The notes under the pieces are model-generated. The model saw only the letters and a list, made by a program, of their open reading frames with translations, was not told where the DNA came from and did not search any database. The position numbers and the translations under genes are program-made. From assembly GCA_020697295.1 (NCBI GenBank), contig JAJFBF010000047.1, forward strand, positions 1-35,812: DNA of 35,812 nt, in the 5' to 3' direction. Numbering within the stretch: position 1 is the stretch's first letter; the number at the start of each line of letters is the position of its first letter. Of this stretch, positions 9,601-16,449 are shown in pieces. Source of the stretch: Moraxellaceae bacterium. Its GTDB lineage: Bacteria; Pseudomonadota; Gammaproteobacteria; Pseudomonadales; Moraxellaceae.

Positions 9601-9764
9601 TCGACACCGCGGGACTCAAGCCACTTCTGAAGATAAGCAGCCTCGATATTGCGGTTGTCGGGCTGGTCACCCCAGTCACCGAGATAGTCGTAGCCAAGCC
9701 GGTCTCGGAAGAGCTGAAGGACCCGATGTTGGGTGCGGATTTCGGCCTGGCCAACGCTGGGCAT
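6591..9764 (-). CDS. hsdR: Type I restriction enzyme R subunit (HsdR)
   Basis: A 1057-residue motor-nuclease subunit. The N-terminal nuclease has D139 (RPDIVIY) and E153/K155 (VIELKR), the PD-(D/E)XK set. The superfamily-2 translocase follows: Walker A TQGSGKS at 283-289, DECH at 399-402, and motif III FTGTPL at 425-430. The protein pulls DNA through the complex after HsdS binding and cuts where translocation stalls. It is preceded by a good ribosome-binding site 24 bp after the NucS-like gene stop and overlaps the downstream metalloprotease gene. Full length, no frameshift seen. The long plus-strand open frame across it is an antisense shadow. Confidence 0.96.
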   Translation of the reverse strand: MPSVGQAEIRTQHRVLQLFRDRLGYDYLGDWGDQPDNRNIEAAYLQKWLESRGVDAQLITRAIAELVKAASDTSKSLYDRNKAVYDLLRYGVKIKPGHGENTETIWLIDWAHPEQNHFAVAEEVTVKGADAKAATKRPDIVIYVNGIALGVIELKRSSVSVNEGVYQNLDNQKKEFIQPFFATQQWLMAGNDSEGLRYGTIETPAKHYLKWVEEEGVYAKEPNLLDRHLLQICHKARFLELIHDFVVFDAGRKKLCRQNQYFGIKASQDFIRRREGGIIWHTQGSGKSLTMVWLAKWILANRTGSRVLIVTDRTELDEQIAKVFTGVNETIYRTTSGADLIEKLGTTEQSLICSLVHKFAGKNSEADEGDGESVKAFTEALSRLPQDFAAPGDIHVFVDECHRTQSGDLHKAMKALLPNALFIGFTGTPLLKADKKRSIEVFGRYIHTYKFDQAVREGVVLDLRYEARDVDQKITSQKKIDDWFDVKTKGLNNIAKAQLRKRWGSMQELLSSQSRLSRIVADIVMDMNKKPRLMDGHGNAMLVAGSIYEACKYFELFQGTELKGHCAVVSSYAPSIDKAKGESTGEGETDNLVKYKIYRRMLAEWFGEPEETAVNKAEKFELKVKKQFIEQPAKMRLLIVVDKLLTGFDAPSATYLYIDKQMRDHGLFQAICRVNRLDGEEKDYGYIIDYKDLFKRLEDAVDDYTVGALDGYDKADVAGLLKDRLAEGREDLEEAREAIKALCEPVLQPRGLTDYFHYFCAEESGNGDQLTANEPKRLKFYQYTSALLRCYANLANELEEAGYSAKEIAEIKQEVEHYTQARDAVRLNSEDYIDLKALEPAMRHLMDTYISAEDSKVISAFDDMSLIQLIVERGPEAVEDLPAGIKKSEEAVAETIENNVRKLIINESPIDPAYYEQMSKLLDALIQQRRQGAIKYQEYLQKVAELSKRVLKPVSNAGAHSPAINTQALRALFNNLGKDEALAIKVDAAVKESLQDDWRHNTMKTKRVRAAIRYVLGTTIPISGGWGVKSTGGEDSAPDLDAETDRILDLIKHQNDY

Positions 9765-9787
9765 GAAGGCGTCCCTGTCTTTTATTA

Positions 9788-10720
9788 TTAGGCTTTGAGC
9801 AGCTTGAAGCTGATCTGGTAGCGGTAGAAAGCGATATTGGGCGCAACGGCCAAGGCACGTCGAATGCGCTGGTCATCTTCCAGGGCAATGATCACGCCTT
9901 TGACGGTCTGGCCAGGCTCAGCCAGCTCCTGAAGGGCAAAGCCCATATAGCGTTGCACCTGGCCGACCACGTTGTCGCTGGCGCGACCCTTCTTCAGCTC
10001 GACAACCAGCAAGGTTTTCTTGTCCTTGCTGATGGCCAGGATGTCCATGGGGCCGGTGTCGCTGGGGTATTGCTGGCCGACGGTCTCGCCGTCCTCGGTG
10101 AAGATGTCGTAGTCCTTGCCCAGCTCGGTCTGCGCCCAGTTCAGCACCAGGAAGTCTTCGAGGTGCTTTTCCAGCGCAAACGAGGCGGCATCCTCGATGG
10201 TCTCGTCGTTCACGGAGAGCTGGGGGCCGCTGGCGGCAGTGCCAACGATCAGCGTCTCGACCTCGGCGGCATAACCAGTGATGTCGCTGATGGTGCCGAT
10301 GGAACCGGTGGAGCGCTTGAGCGCCTCGCTCATGTCGGCGCGCTGGATGGTCTTGTCCCGCCAATGCACGGCGCGGCGATGGGGGAGTATCTCGCCTTCG
10401 GCATAGAAGTAATTGCCGGTGACTTCGCCTACACGGTAACCGCCAGTGCCATCCGGGGAGAGGACGATGTCGCCAATCTGGATGCCCTTGCAGAGCGTCC
10501 AGGTAAAGCCGCAGGCGAGGCCGGCGCCGATCTTGGTGTGGCTGTGGCCGGCGGCCATAACGCGGGGAATGAATTCGTGATTGAAGTCGCGCCAGTTCTC
10601 CGGGAGCTGCTGGCTCAGATCTTCGTAGAGGCCAAAGTCGATGCCGATGAAGCCGCCGGCGAAGCAGGCCGGGGCATGGACGCTTTTGCGGCCGAGCATG
10701 ATGCGGCGATAGCTTTTCAT
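9788..10720 (-). CDS. NucS-like PD-(D/E)XK nuclease within the hsd operon
   Basis: A 310-residue protein. The C-terminal domain (about 175-275) carries the NucS/DUF91-type nuclease pattern: E184 region (FALEKHLEDFL), D226 (GPMDIL), E241 and K243 (VVELKKG), then Q254/Q256 and Y258. The N-terminal half (about 20-120; SHTKIGAGLACGF, GDIVLSPDGTGGYRVGEV) resembles the small beta-rich modules found at the front of Mrr-like restriction proteins, probably for DNA reading. The start ATG overlaps the ancestral hsdS stop (GCATGA), so this gene belonged to the operon before hsdS was damaged. It may be an accessory nuclease of the type I system or an independent defence enzyme; the sequence does not decide. 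Confidence 0.8.
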   Translation of the reverse strand: MKSYRRIMLGRKSVHAPACFAGGFIGIDFGLYEDLSQQLPENWRDFNHEFIPRVMAAGHSHTKIGAGLACGFTWTLCKGIQIGDIVLSPDGTGGYRVGEVTGNYFYAEGEILPHRRAVHWRDKTIQRADMSEALKRSTGSIGTISDITGYAAEVETLIVGTAASGPQLSVNDETIEDAASFALEKHLEDFLVLNWAQTELGKDYDIFTEDGETVGQQYPSDTGPMDILAISKDKKTLLVVELKKGRASDNVVGQVQRYMGFALQELAEPGQTVKGVIIALEDDQRIRRALAVAPNIAFYRYQISFKLLKA

Positions 10721-10758
10721 GCGAGGCGAATCCTCCCGGTCAGCAGCTCCTGCATCAT
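10717..10758 (-). pseudogene. Out-of-frame relic of the hsdS C-terminus
   Basis: Reads MMQELLTGRIRLA-stop in a frame different from the present hsdS end. This is the canonical last segment of HsdS. Its TGA overlaps the ATG of the NucS-like gene. It marks the right side of the deletion that truncated hsdS. Confidence 0.8.
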
Positions 10759-11834
10759 GCCTTCACTTGCTTAAGGCTTATTTGAGGATAAGCCTGCCCA
10801 GTGGTAATTGAATTGTAATTTCTTCTAACATCTGGGACAGATAGAAAATGATAGACGAATCGGAAATCAACCTCGGGAGAGGTCACACGAACCCTAGCTA
10901 TATGCTGATTTATGTTGGCAGTAGGAAATCCATCCGCGAGCAGTATGACGCGACCAACATTTCCAGTAATAGTAATAAGCAAGTCGCCAGCACATATCTC
11001 GCTTCGGCGTAAAGTGTTGTGTGCAGCGCTCGAAATAAACATTGACTGCGATAAATCCAGACCCTGCTCGGCTACGCACTCGCTCCTCAGAAACAGGACT
11101 CCAGAGGACTCCCACCCAAACCCGTATGTTGTTGGTGTGGATCCCTTTGTGATGAAGGCGCAGATGGCCTCTAGCCTTAATGTCCTCCACTCCCCACTAA
11201 ACCCCGGGAGGCGGGATTGGCCGGTGAGGAGTTGTTGCATGGCGGCCTGTTTGATGTCGCGCTTTTTGGCGATGAGCTGATCCAGGCCGCTGATCAGGGC
11301 ATCCATGTCGGATAGGGCGGTGGCGATTGCTCGCTGTTCATGCTTATTAGGGAGCCTGACAAGCTCTCTACCGAACTGGGACTTATTAATCAAAGGAACA
11401 GCCTGCTCCCCTGCCATTGACTTTATTCGAGGGGAAATGAAGCAAAGCTCATAATAAAGATACTCGCTCGAAAAACTCTGATTAGGGAAAACTGCATTAA
11501 TTTGCTGATTTGATGTCAGTTCAATTCCAGCAAGCCCACACTTTCCAATTGTTGAGCCTATGCAAGTGAATAGAATGCTATTTTCGGGAAACTTTCGAGA
11601 CCCCGAAAAGCCCTTTTCCGACAGCATCTTCCCCGTTTTTTTTATATATTTCTCCTGACCAAGGTCAGCAGGACTAACGAACAGAAAGTCGTCGCCGTAG
11701 TTGGAAGAATCCCTAGTTGGCGGCGTGCTTCCTGTGGAAATTACTGTAATTTCTGCAAGCGACTTTACCTCCCAATCTTCCGGGATGAGTCCAACCTCGG
11801 ACAGCTTATACCCCACCTTTAATTGCCCCGTCAT
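10755..11834 (-). CDS. hsdS: Type I specificity subunit (HsdS), C-terminus lost by deletion
   Basis: A 359-residue specificity subunit. TRD1 (about 12-162) is followed by the central conserved coiled coil (164-212; EQRAIATALSDMDALI, then IKQAAMQQLLTG) and by TRD2 (213-356). A complete protein would then have a second coiled coil ending in MMQELLTGRIRL. Here TRD2 runs to YPQISLKQV and meets KA-stop. Immediately past the junction, in another frame, the expected last residues MMQELLTGRIRLA-stop are still encoded (10758-10717) and overlap the next gene's ATG. So roughly 40-50 codons are missing and the frame is shifted. The start overlaps the hsdM stop (ATGA). Without the distal coiled coil, assembly with the second HsdM is doubtful, though some truncated HsdS proteins dimerise and work. 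Confidence 0.9.
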   Translation of the reverse strand: MTGQLKVGYKLSEVGLIPEDWEVKSLAEITVISTGSTPPTRDSSNYGDDFLFVSPADLGQEKYIKKTGKMLSEKGFSGSRKFPENSILFTCIGSTIGKCGLAGIELTSNQQINAVFPNQSFSSEYLYYELCFISPRIKSMAGEQAVPLINKSQFGRELVRLPNKHEQRAIATALSDMDALISGLDQLIAKKRDIKQAAMQQLLTGQSRLPGFSGEWRTLRLEAICAFITKGSTPTTYGFGWESSGVLFLRSECVAEQGLDLSQSMFISSAAHNTLRRSEICAGDLLITITGNVGRVILLADGFPTANINQHIARVRVTSPEVDFRFVYHFLSVPDVRRNYNSITTGQAYPQISLKQVKA

Positions 11835-14227
11835 ACCGCAAACCCCATCCGGCGAAGATGCTCTTCCACCTTGGCCGAAAGCTGCGCCACCTGCGTCGTG
11901 AGTTGCGGCATCGGCATGGCATACCGTTCTGCCAATTCACGAATTCGCCCGGTCAAAGCTTGCGATACCCGATTCAGTTCGGACTGCACATCCGCAGTAA
12001 GTGCCGCCAGCCATTTGTCTTCGATCACCAGCGTCTTGATTTCGGCTTCGCTGAGCTGCGCGTACTGGGTGATGACTTTGGCATCCAGCGTCTTTTGCGC
12101 ATCCTTGACGGCCTTGCTGGCGGTAGCCTCCTGCTCGCTCAGGGCGAGGTAGCTATCCAGCAGGGTGCGCTCTTCGTTGGCGTCGGCATCCTTCTTGATC
12201 AGCTTCAGCCGATCTTTGACCAGCTTGGCTGTGACCTTGCCTTTGTCACTGCGCACTTCCGCCAACAGGCTGTCTTCGCCGCTGTGTTCTTCATCCAGTT
12301 CCTCGATCTGCCGACTGTAACCGTCGCGCAGGGTTTCGAGTTGTTCGATGGCGATCGCTTCCTTGGCAAAGTAGCGCTGGACGATGAGTGCAGGTGGAAT
12401 CAGGTCGGTATTGGGTTCCTGCTTGCCGGTCGGCGTTTTCAGCGTGGCCTGCCAGCCCTCGCTGATGAGCATGTAGACATCGTCCTGCATGGTCTCGGCC
12501 CAGTAGTCCATCAGGTGCTGGTAGACATCGTAGGGGTCGAGCAGTGCCGCCTTCTCGAAGGTGTGCAGCAGGGATTCGGAGAGGGTTTCGATCAAGGCCT
12601 TGGGGCGGTCGCCAACCTTGATGCCGGAGAGCAGGGGTGTATTCGCTGCCTTCCAGTCGTCAAATAGCTGCGTGATCGTCTGGTTGAAGGCGGTAAATTC
12701 GGAGTGGCCAAAGATGGTGGTTTTGATCTCGGCCGGCGCTACTTTGAGCTGGCTGTAGCCAGGGCGGTCGGCGGCAAAGAGCTGGGCACGCAGGGCAGGA
12801 AACACTCCCCAGTATTTTGCTAGGTCGTCAATGTCGCGATTGGGGATGCCGCCCTTGAGGTGGGCCTCGATGTCCTGTAGGTCTTCCGCCTCGGTGCTGT
12901 CGATATAGCGCGGCAGGTTGAGGTTGTAGTCGTTACCGGCAATCTCGGCCAGCGGCACCAAGCGGGCGTATTTTTCCGTGTCGGCCAGCTTGGTGAAGGT
13001 ATCGACAATCTTGTGCATGTCCTGGGCGCGCAGGCGGTTCTTGTTGCCGTCCTTGATGAAGCCCTTGCTGGCATCGACCATGAAGATGCCTTTGCGGCCT
13101 GCAGCCCCTGCCTTGTCGAGCACGATGATGCAGGCGGGAATGCCGGTGCCGTAGAAGAGGTTGGCCGGCAGGCCGATGATGCCCTTGATGTAGCCCTGGC
13201 TGACGATCTTGCGGCGGATGGCGCCTTCGGCCCCGCCACGGAACAGTACGCCATGCGGCAGAATGACGGCGCCTTTGCCGGTGCTGTTCAGGCACTTGAG
13301 GATATGTAGCAGGAAGGCGTAGTCGCCGTTCTTCTCAGGGGGAGTGCCGTACTCGAAACGACCGTAGAGATCATTGAGCGGATCGATGCCGTTGCTCCAG
13401 GCCTTGGTCGAGAAGGGGGGATTGGCCACCACATAGTCGAAGGTCTTGAGGCTGGTTTCGTTCTGCGTGAAGTGCGGGCTGGAGAGGGTGTTGTCCTGCC
13501 AGATCTCCGCCGTCGGGCAGTCATGCAGCACCATGTTCATGCGCGCCAGGGCGGAGGTGGCGTTGTCCATTTCCTGGCCATACAGGGCCAGATCAAAGCC
13601 GGTGCGGCTCTTGGCCTCGTCATGCGCCTTGAGCAGCAGGGAGCCGGAGCCGCAGGCGGGATCGTGAATGCTCTGCTTGGCGCTGGTGGCCGCCCCCAGC
13701 TCAATCACCTGCGCCATCACGCGGGAGACTTCGGCCGGCGTATAGAACTGCCCCTTGGACTTGCCGGACTCCGTGGCGAAGTGGCGCATCAGGTATTCGT
13801 AGGCATCCCCCAGCAGGTCATCGCCTTCCGCCCGGTTACGGCCGAACTCCATGCTTTCGAAGATGGAGACCAGCCGGGTCAGGCGATCGACCATCTCCTT
13901 GGCCTTGCCCAGCTTATCCGGATCGTTGAAGTCGGCGACGTTGATGGCGCCCTTCAGGGAGTCGTTGGCCTCGGCCAGGCGACCGATGATCTTGTTAATG
14001 CCATCGCCGATATCCGGCGTGTTCTTGAGGGCGACCATGTCGGCAAAGCCGCCGCCCGCGGGCACCTCGATCAGGGCGCCGGGGACGCCGGCATACTTGT
14101 CCGACACGTACTTCATGAAGAGCAGGACGAGCACATAGTCCTTGTACTGGCTGGCATCCATGCCTCCCCGGAGCTCGTCGCAGGACTTCCAGAGGGAGGA
14201 ATAGAGTTCGGATTTCTTGAGCGCCAT
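11831..14227 (-). CDS. hsdM: Type I DNA adenine methyltransferase (HsdM)
   Basis: A 798-residue N6-adenine methylase, first gene of the operon. The N-terminal HsdM helical domain (about 5-150, starting MALKKSELYSSLWKSCDELR) is followed by the SAM motif I DPACGSG (189-195) and catalytic motif IV NPPF (269-272). It is about 300 residues longer than the classic E. coli-type subunit. The extra C-terminal part is rich in charged helices (from about 480), with a coiled-coil character near 640-760. This longer form is common in one branch of HsdM. It methylates the recognition site chosen by HsdS. The stop overlaps the hsdS ATG. Sequence intact. Confidence 0.95.
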   Translation of the reverse strand: MALKKSELYSSLWKSCDELRGGMDASQYKDYVLVLLFMKYVSDKYAGVPGALIEVPAGGGFADMVALKNTPDIGDGINKIIGRLAEANDSLKGAINVADFNDPDKLGKAKEMVDRLTRLVSIFESMEFGRNRAEGDDLLGDAYEYLMRHFATESGKSKGQFYTPAEVSRVMAQVIELGAATSAKQSIHDPACGSGSLLLKAHDEAKSRTGFDLALYGQEMDNATSALARMNMVLHDCPTAEIWQDNTLSSPHFTQNETSLKTFDYVVANPPFSTKAWSNGIDPLNDLYGRFEYGTPPEKNGDYAFLLHILKCLNSTGKGAVILPHGVLFRGGAEGAIRRKIVSQGYIKGIIGLPANLFYGTGIPACIIVLDKAGAAGRKGIFMVDASKGFIKDGNKNRLRAQDMHKIVDTFTKLADTEKYARLVPLAEIAGNDYNLNLPRYIDSTEAEDLQDIEAHLKGGIPNRDIDDLAKYWGVFPALRAQLFAADRPGYSQLKVAPAEIKTTIFGHSEFTAFNQTITQLFDDWKAANTPLLSGIKVGDRPKALIETLSESLLHTFEKAALLDPYDVYQHLMDYWAETMQDDVYMLISEGWQATLKTPTGKQEPNTDLIPPALIVQRYFAKEAIAIEQLETLRDGYSRQIEELDEEHSGEDSLLAEVRSDKGKVTAKLVKDRLKLIKKDADANEERTLLDSYLALSEQEATASKAVKDAQKTLDAKVITQYAQLSEAEIKTLVIEDKWLAALTADVQSELNRVSQALTGRIRELAERYAMPMPQLTTQVAQLSAKVEEHLRRMGFAV

Positions 14228-14427
14228 GGGTCAGCCTTGGTTAAAAATCATTCGGGGCGCGAAGGGCGCCGGACATCGGAAGAATGTAGGGCTACCGGTG
14301 GTTGGGGGCAACATGTCGTATTACGGGGCAGGAGCCTGCGGGACTGCGGGAATTACGGATGCCGCAGCCCTCTTGGCCGCCCTACTATGCTGGAATGCCC
14401 TCCCTTCCCCCTGACCGAGGCCACCCC

Positions 14428-15045
14428 ATGCGATCTCCCCAGTCCGTAGAAGCTTTGGAAAACTTGGGGCGTGAACGCTTGTCCCCGAACTTCTTCATGC
14501 GGGACTTTCTCTACAGCGAGATCGCCAACTTCCACGGCATTCCCAAAATCCCCGAGAACCCGGACCTGGCCATCGAGACCGGCAAGCGGCTCTGCGAGGA
14601 ACTGCTGGAGCCCCTTCAGGCGACATTCGGGCGCATTGCCATCCGCTCGGCCTATCGGTCCCCGACCGTGAACGCACTAGGCAATGAGAAAGGGGATAAC
14701 TGCGGCTCAAACGAGAGCAATTACGCCGCCCATATCTGGGACCGCCCGGACAAGGACGGCAAGAAGGGCGCCATGGCCTGCATCGTGGTGCCGTGGCTGG
14801 TCGATCACTGTGAGGCCGGGGGCGACTGGCGGGGCATGGCGTACTGGATACACAACCACCTACCCTATGGCAGCCTGCAGTTCTTTCCGAAGCTCTGGGC
14901 GTTCAATATTGGCTGGCATGAGGCGCCGAAGCGGGAGATTTATAGCTATATCCCGGATCATAAGGGCTGGCTGCTTCGAGGGGAGCCGGTTTTGGAGCAG
15001 CTTTCCGCCTCTTATGCGGACTTTCCGCGCCCGGCCCGGGCGTAA
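14428..15045 (+). CDS. M15-like (DD-peptidase fold) protein beside hsd operon
   Basis: A 205-residue protein when started at ATG 14428 (MRSPQSVEALENL). The longer upstream frame is Gly/Pro-rich and unlikely. It contains an RSAYRS motif and NYAAHIWDRPDKDG, which resemble the zinc-site region of M15/DD-carboxypeptidase-fold proteins. The second metal ligand normally in a SxHxxGxAxD context is not obvious, so catalysis is uncertain. From memory, proteins of this type recur next to type I restriction loci. It is divergent from hsdM with a 200-bp shared intergenic region. No signal peptide is seen, so a cytoplasmic role, not wall cleavage, is more likely. Confidence 0.6.
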   Translation: MRSPQSVEALENLGRERLSPNFFMRDFLYSEIANFHGIPKIPENPDLAIETGKRLCEELLEPLQATFGRIAIRSAYRSPTVNALGNEKGDNCGSNESNYAAHIWDRPDKDGKKGAMACIVVPWLVDHCEAGGDWRGMAYWIHNHLPYGSLQFFPKLWAFNIGWHEAPKREIYSYIPDHKGWLLRGEPVLEQLSASYADFPRPARA

Positions 15046-15201
15046 GCCAATCGCCCTGCCCAGCGCCGCATTGACTGCAAATCTCGCCGCCCCCTCATCA
15101 AACGAAGAGCAGCCGCTGTAGCAGATACCAGCGCATCAAGGGGATGGGCGGATGCACTCCACCCTGACAGAAATGTCTACCAGACTTAAGGCACAAGACC
15201 A

Positions 15202-15606
15202 ATGCACATCAAATGCCCAAGCTGCGGAAAGGATAATGAGCTCGAATGCGGCCACCTTGCGTGCTCCAACTGCAAGACCGAGCTTTCTGGCAAGCGCTAC
15301 GAGGCGAGGGCAAGCATTGCCGCTGGCATCCTGGGAGCCGCTGTGCTGGTTGGGGCAGGCCATTATGCGCTTGAGAAGCTAAATCCCGAGCCGACCAGGC
15401 TACCATTGAATGTCGAATATGAAATCGTGCACATTTGCATCAATGGCCAGCGGAATCTTATCGATGAGAACGAACTCTTGAGCGCTACGTCCCTATGCGT
15501 ATGTGCCACCGAGAAAGCATCCTGGACCACGACGATCACCGAGCTAAAACAGGAGCCCGCGCTCGTTGGCACACGGATTCGTCATGCCCTGCGTGAATGC
15601 CGATAG
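15202..15606 (+). CDS. Small zinc-ribbon protein with one membrane helix
   Basis: 134 residues. The N-terminus has two CxxC knuckles (KCPSCGKDN and ACSNCKTE), forming a zinc ribbon over the first 26 residues. A hydrophobic segment follows (about 38-56, IAAGILGAAVLVGAGHYAL) and then a C-terminal soluble domain with an ICINGQRNLIDENELL stretch and two more cysteines. The layout is a cytoplasmic zinc ribbon, a single membrane pass and an outer domain. Function not recognised. It ends at a strong hairpin that it shares with the convergent 30-residue gene. Confidence 0.6.
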   Translation: MHIKCPSCGKDNELECGHLACSNCKTELSGKRYEARASIAAGILGAAVLVGAGHYALEKLNPEPTRLPLNVEYEIVHICINGQRNLIDENELLSATSLCVCATEKASWTTTITELKQEPALVGTRIRHALRECR

Positions 15607-15636
15607 TGGCGGACGAGACCTCTCTCGTCCGCCACT
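15605..15636. terminator. Perfect 14-bp hairpin between convergent genes
   Basis: AGTGGCGGACGAGA, loop CCTC, then its exact reverse complement. It spans the stop codon of the zinc-ribbon gene and lies 8 bp beyond the stop of the minus-strand 30-residue gene, so it can terminate transcription in both directions. No long T tract follows on either strand. Confidence 0.7.
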
Positions 15637-15644
15637 CCCTTCAT

Positions 15645-15737
15645 TTACTTGCGGGGCGGGTTGTTTCCACGACCACCACCGGACTTTCCACCGGTAGTGC
15701 TAGGGCCATTTTGGGGACGGGGCGCGGATTTGCTCAT
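15645..15737 (-). CDS. 30-residue Gly/Pro/Asn-rich small protein
   Basis: Starts at ATG 15737 with a clear GGAGATCAGAA ribosome-binding site and ends at TAA 15645. The product is Ser/Gly/Pro/Arg/Asn-rich, starting MSKSAPRPQNGPSTTGG and ending GRGNNPPRK, with no hydrophobic core, so it is probably disordered and nucleic-acid or protein binding. Small proteins with a similar PSTTG...GGGRGN pattern seem familiar from other proteobacteria, always without known function. It is divergent from the 122-residue gene 63 bp away and shares a bidirectional hairpin with the zinc-ribbon gene. Confidence 0.6.
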   Translation of the reverse strand: MSKSAPRPQNGPSTTGGKSGGGRGNNPPRK

Positions 15738-15800
15738 TTCTGATCTCCTGTGCGATATGGTGGGTGAGCATCAACAGACTACGACACCAGGAGGGGACAA

Positions 15801-16169
15801 ATGGGGACATCTCCCCAGCCAACCAGCGAAGCCCTGAAGGCGGCTATTGAAAAGGCATTCACGGTAATGGGCCTGTCTCAGCGACAGGGCGCCTACCTGC
15901 TCTTCGACGTTCTTCACCCAGGGTCAGAAGATGACCTGGAAGCAGGACGATTTGCCGATGCCTTCAAGAAGCAGATGGCCCGGCCCACTACCTCACCGGA
16001 GACGCTAGAGAGGTACCTGGTCGCCCTTCAGGGGCTGGATGAATTCAAAAGAGCCGATCTGCACTACCTTCGCCCCGCCCGTAGCGAGCACATCCCGGAC
16101 GAGCTGCGAAGGGAGTTGCAGATCTTATCGAAAGAGGTCCACGCCCTTGTGAAGGCTCGCCGAAAATAG
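15801..16169 (+). CDS. 122-residue helical protein, unknown
   Basis: Start ATG 15801 preceded by a near-perfect AGGAGG site. The sequence is helical and soluble: an N-terminal part (residues about 8-45, LKAAIEKAFTVMGLSQRQGA) reads like a small helix-turn-helix or DNA-packing helical domain, and the C-terminal half (LRRELQILSKEVHALVKARRK) is a basic amphipathic helix. No catalytic motif is seen. It faces away from the 30-residue gene, a head-to-head arrangement that would fit a regulator and its small partner, but this is inference. Confidence 0.6.
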   Translation: MGTSPQPTSEALKAAIEKAFTVMGLSQRQGAYLLFDVLHPGSEDDLEAGRFADAFKKQMARPTTSPETLERYLVALQGLDEFKRADLHYLRPARSEHIPDELRRELQILSKEVHALVKARRK

Positions 16170-16449
16170 GCAATCAGGATGGGATATCCTTATCAACCAC
16201 CTACAAACCAATCACACGCCGAGCATCAGCCTTCGGACTGCGCTGTTTCTATTCAGCTCCATAGGCTGCTTGCATTTATCGTACTGGTAGTGAACCCGCC
16301 ATTTTCGGCTTGTGACGCCAACTTGCTTTTCCATTAATTGCGAAAGCAACAAAATTAAAATTTTAACCACATCCGAAAGGCGTCCGTGCAACTTCCTGAT
16401 TGGTTCACACCGCCATTTGTATTAGTCAGACAATCCGTATAACCAAAAC

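Noticed and set aside
7233..9791. 852-codon plus-strand open frame opposite hsdR
   Set aside because: It mirrors hsdR codon by codon, is Leu/Val/Gly/Gln-rich without motifs, and arises from GC-biased third positions.
13472..14449. 325-codon plus-strand frame opposite hsdM
   Set aside because: Antisense shadow of the well-defined methyltransferase gene.
16179..16334. 51-codon plus-strand frame just after the 122-residue gene
   Set aside because: Poor ribosome-binding site and no recognisable features apart from a short hydrophobic run; close spacing alone is not enough.
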